From Abditibacteriaceae bacterium (GTDB lineage Bacteria; Armatimonadota; Abditibacteriia; Abditibacteriales; Abditibacteriaceae), in NCBI GenBank assembly GCA_019239895.1, contig JAFAZH010000022.1:124001-188000 (forward strand): a stretch of 64,000 bases of DNA. Direction: 5' to 3'. A program made the position numbers and the translations under genes. Shown piece by piece: positions 63,160 through 64,000 of the stretch. Below the pieces are notes generated by a model. The model saw nothing but the letters and a program-made list of their open reading frames with translations, made no database searches and was not told the DNA's origin. Each line of letters starts with the position of its first letter. Positions within the stretch are counted from its first letter, which is position 1.

Positions 63160-63984
63160 TTAGCCTTCCATTAGCTCCCGGAGTTGGCTCAGGGCCTTAC
63201 GCTGCAAGCGGGAAATGTGCATCTGTGATACTTTCATGGTGCGCGCAATCTCGGTTTGGCTGTAGCCCTGAAAATAAGCCAACTGCAAAACCTGACGTTG
63301 CTTTTCGGGTAGCTTTTCCAGCGCCGTTTTAAGCGATGTATATTCCACCCATTCCTCTAAAGCAGGATCAGCCCCTCCCACCTGATCGGCTACGGTGCTG
63401 ACCGTCCCCGGCTCCGTGGGCACCGGTTCATCTAAGGAGAGGGGGTCAATACGATGGGGCAACTCCAGGGTTTCAGCCACTTCTTCAACGTCCAGACTCA
63501 ACGAGCGGGCGATTTCAGCATAAGTTGGGGAGCGGTTTAATTCTTGGGTGAGAGCTTCAATTTTGAGACTGATAATGGGAGACAATTCTTGAATGCGACG
63601 GGGCACCCGCATACTCCAGCTTTTATCGCGAAAATAGCGCCGTAACTCCCCCACAATGGTAGGAGTAGCAAAGGTGGCAAAGCGCACGCCACGCTCCGGG
63701 TCAAATTGATCCAGAGCATGAATCAGAGCAATTACACCTTGCTGCACAATGTCCTCAAACTGTTCACCACGATCCATGAACCGGCGTGCTACATAAGCCA
63801 CCAAGGGCCGGTGCATCAGAATCATGCGCTCACGTAACTGCGGGTCACCCGTGGCACGCCAGGTCGTAAAGAGATGTTCAAATTCCAAATTTTGGTCACT
63901 CGTATATGGGCCACGCTCCGCTTCAATTGGCGCTACCTCTGCTGCCTCGGTTGCGGGGGCTTCTTTTGCTGCGTCAGTCGCCAC
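63160..63984 (-). CDS. Sigma-70 family RNA polymerase sigma factor, SigB/SigF-like, may extend past window
   Basis: At least 274 residues; the frame remains open to the window edge and begins at a GTG here, so the true start may lie outside. Region 2 (DIVQQGVIALIHALDQFDPERGVRFATFATPTIVGELRRYFRDKSWSMRVPRRIQEL), region 3 (IEALTQELNRSPTYAEIARSLSLDVEEV) and region 4 with helix-turn-helix (EKQRQVLQLAYFQGYSQTEIARTMKVSQMHISRLQRKALSQLR) are all present. This is the group-3 stress/sporulation type. No anti-sigma gene is seen. Confidence 0.93.
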   Translation of the reverse strand: MATDAAKEAPATEAAEVAPIEAERGPYTSDQNLEFEHLFTTWRATGDPQLRERMILMHRPLVAYVARRFMDRGEQFEDIVQQGVIALIHALDQFDPERGVRFATFATPTIVGELRRYFRDKSWSMRVPRRIQELSPIISLKIEALTQELNRSPTYAEIARSLSLDVEEVAETLELPHRIDPLSLDEPVPTEPGTVSTVADQVGGADPALEEWVEYTSLKTALEKLPEKQRQVLQLAYFQGYSQTEIARTMKVSQMHISRLQRKALSQLRELMEG

Positions 63985-64000
63985 ATCCTTAGCTGACTCT

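Overview
The window looks like a chromosomal segment from a diderm (outer-membrane) bacterium. Evidence for an outer membrane is a TonB-dependent receptor, an LptC-like and an OstA/LptA-like protein, and an OmpA-domain protein. The same window carries a CdaA-type diadenylate cyclase with a YbbR partner, a SigB/SigF-like sigma factor, zinc-type S14 and L36 proteins, and Pro/Thr-linker lipoproteins. That mix fits Armatimonadota or a nearby diderm Terrabacteria lineage; this placement is inference from gene content, not a search.

Layout. 1-1.7 kb: accessory region with the 3' part of a HEPN-like gene and several tiny plus-strand membrane-protein genes among short repeats. 1.8-7.0 kb: a cobalamin salvage locus, in order a sigma70-type promoter, cobalamin riboswitch, terminator with a candidate antiterminator, btuB, a BtuF-like binding protein, a CobC-like phosphatase and a convergent DUF71 PP-loop ATPase. 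7.2-29.4 kb: one very long minus-strand translation block reading tuf, S10, L3, transaldolase, L4, L23, L2, S19, L22, S3, L16, L29, S17, L14, L24, L5, S14, S8, L6, L18, S5, L30, L15, SecY, Adk, IF-1, L36, S13, S11, a secreted protein of unknown function, S4, RpoA, L17, TruA, L13, S9 and a terminator. A consensus promoter lies 287 nt upstream of tuf. Two non-ribosomal genes are inserted, the usual map gene is missing between adk and infA, and rpsE overlaps rpmD out of frame by 143 nt.

29.8-42 kb: a monoheme secreted protein, a DUF2249-cupin fusion, a coiled-coil gene pair, trpS, an alpha/beta hydrolase, two CDF metal transporters, a GNAT acetyltransferase, and an ABC system whose binding protein is fused to an OmpA domain. 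41.6-50.1 kb: c-di-AMP genes (cdaR-like, cdaA), alr, tatA, a class V aminotransferase, a PhyH-type dioxygenase and dnaG. 50.3-62 kb: an envelope block read on the minus strand as maf, mreB, mreC, mreD, a 1078-residue secreted protein, two lipoproteins, lptC-like, ostA-like and an SseB-like gene. 62-64 kb: tRNA-Leu(UAA), a fragment of a surface protein, and a sigma factor gene that may run off the end.

The most unusual signal is between the genes. About twenty intergenic gaps, most of them inside the ribosomal-protein operon, hold an inverted repeat built from a short tandemly iterated word (for example TTTTGAGTTTTGAATT, GTCATTTGTC, AGTCGGTAGTCGG, GAGGGATGAGGGATGAG). The arms can pair into a long hairpin. 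The word differs between loci, several words recur at unrelated loci, and the architecture is constant. Three further repeat families (GGGACGC...GCGTCCC, CCGGGCATTGAAATACCCGG, and GC-rich elements flanking btuB) are also present.
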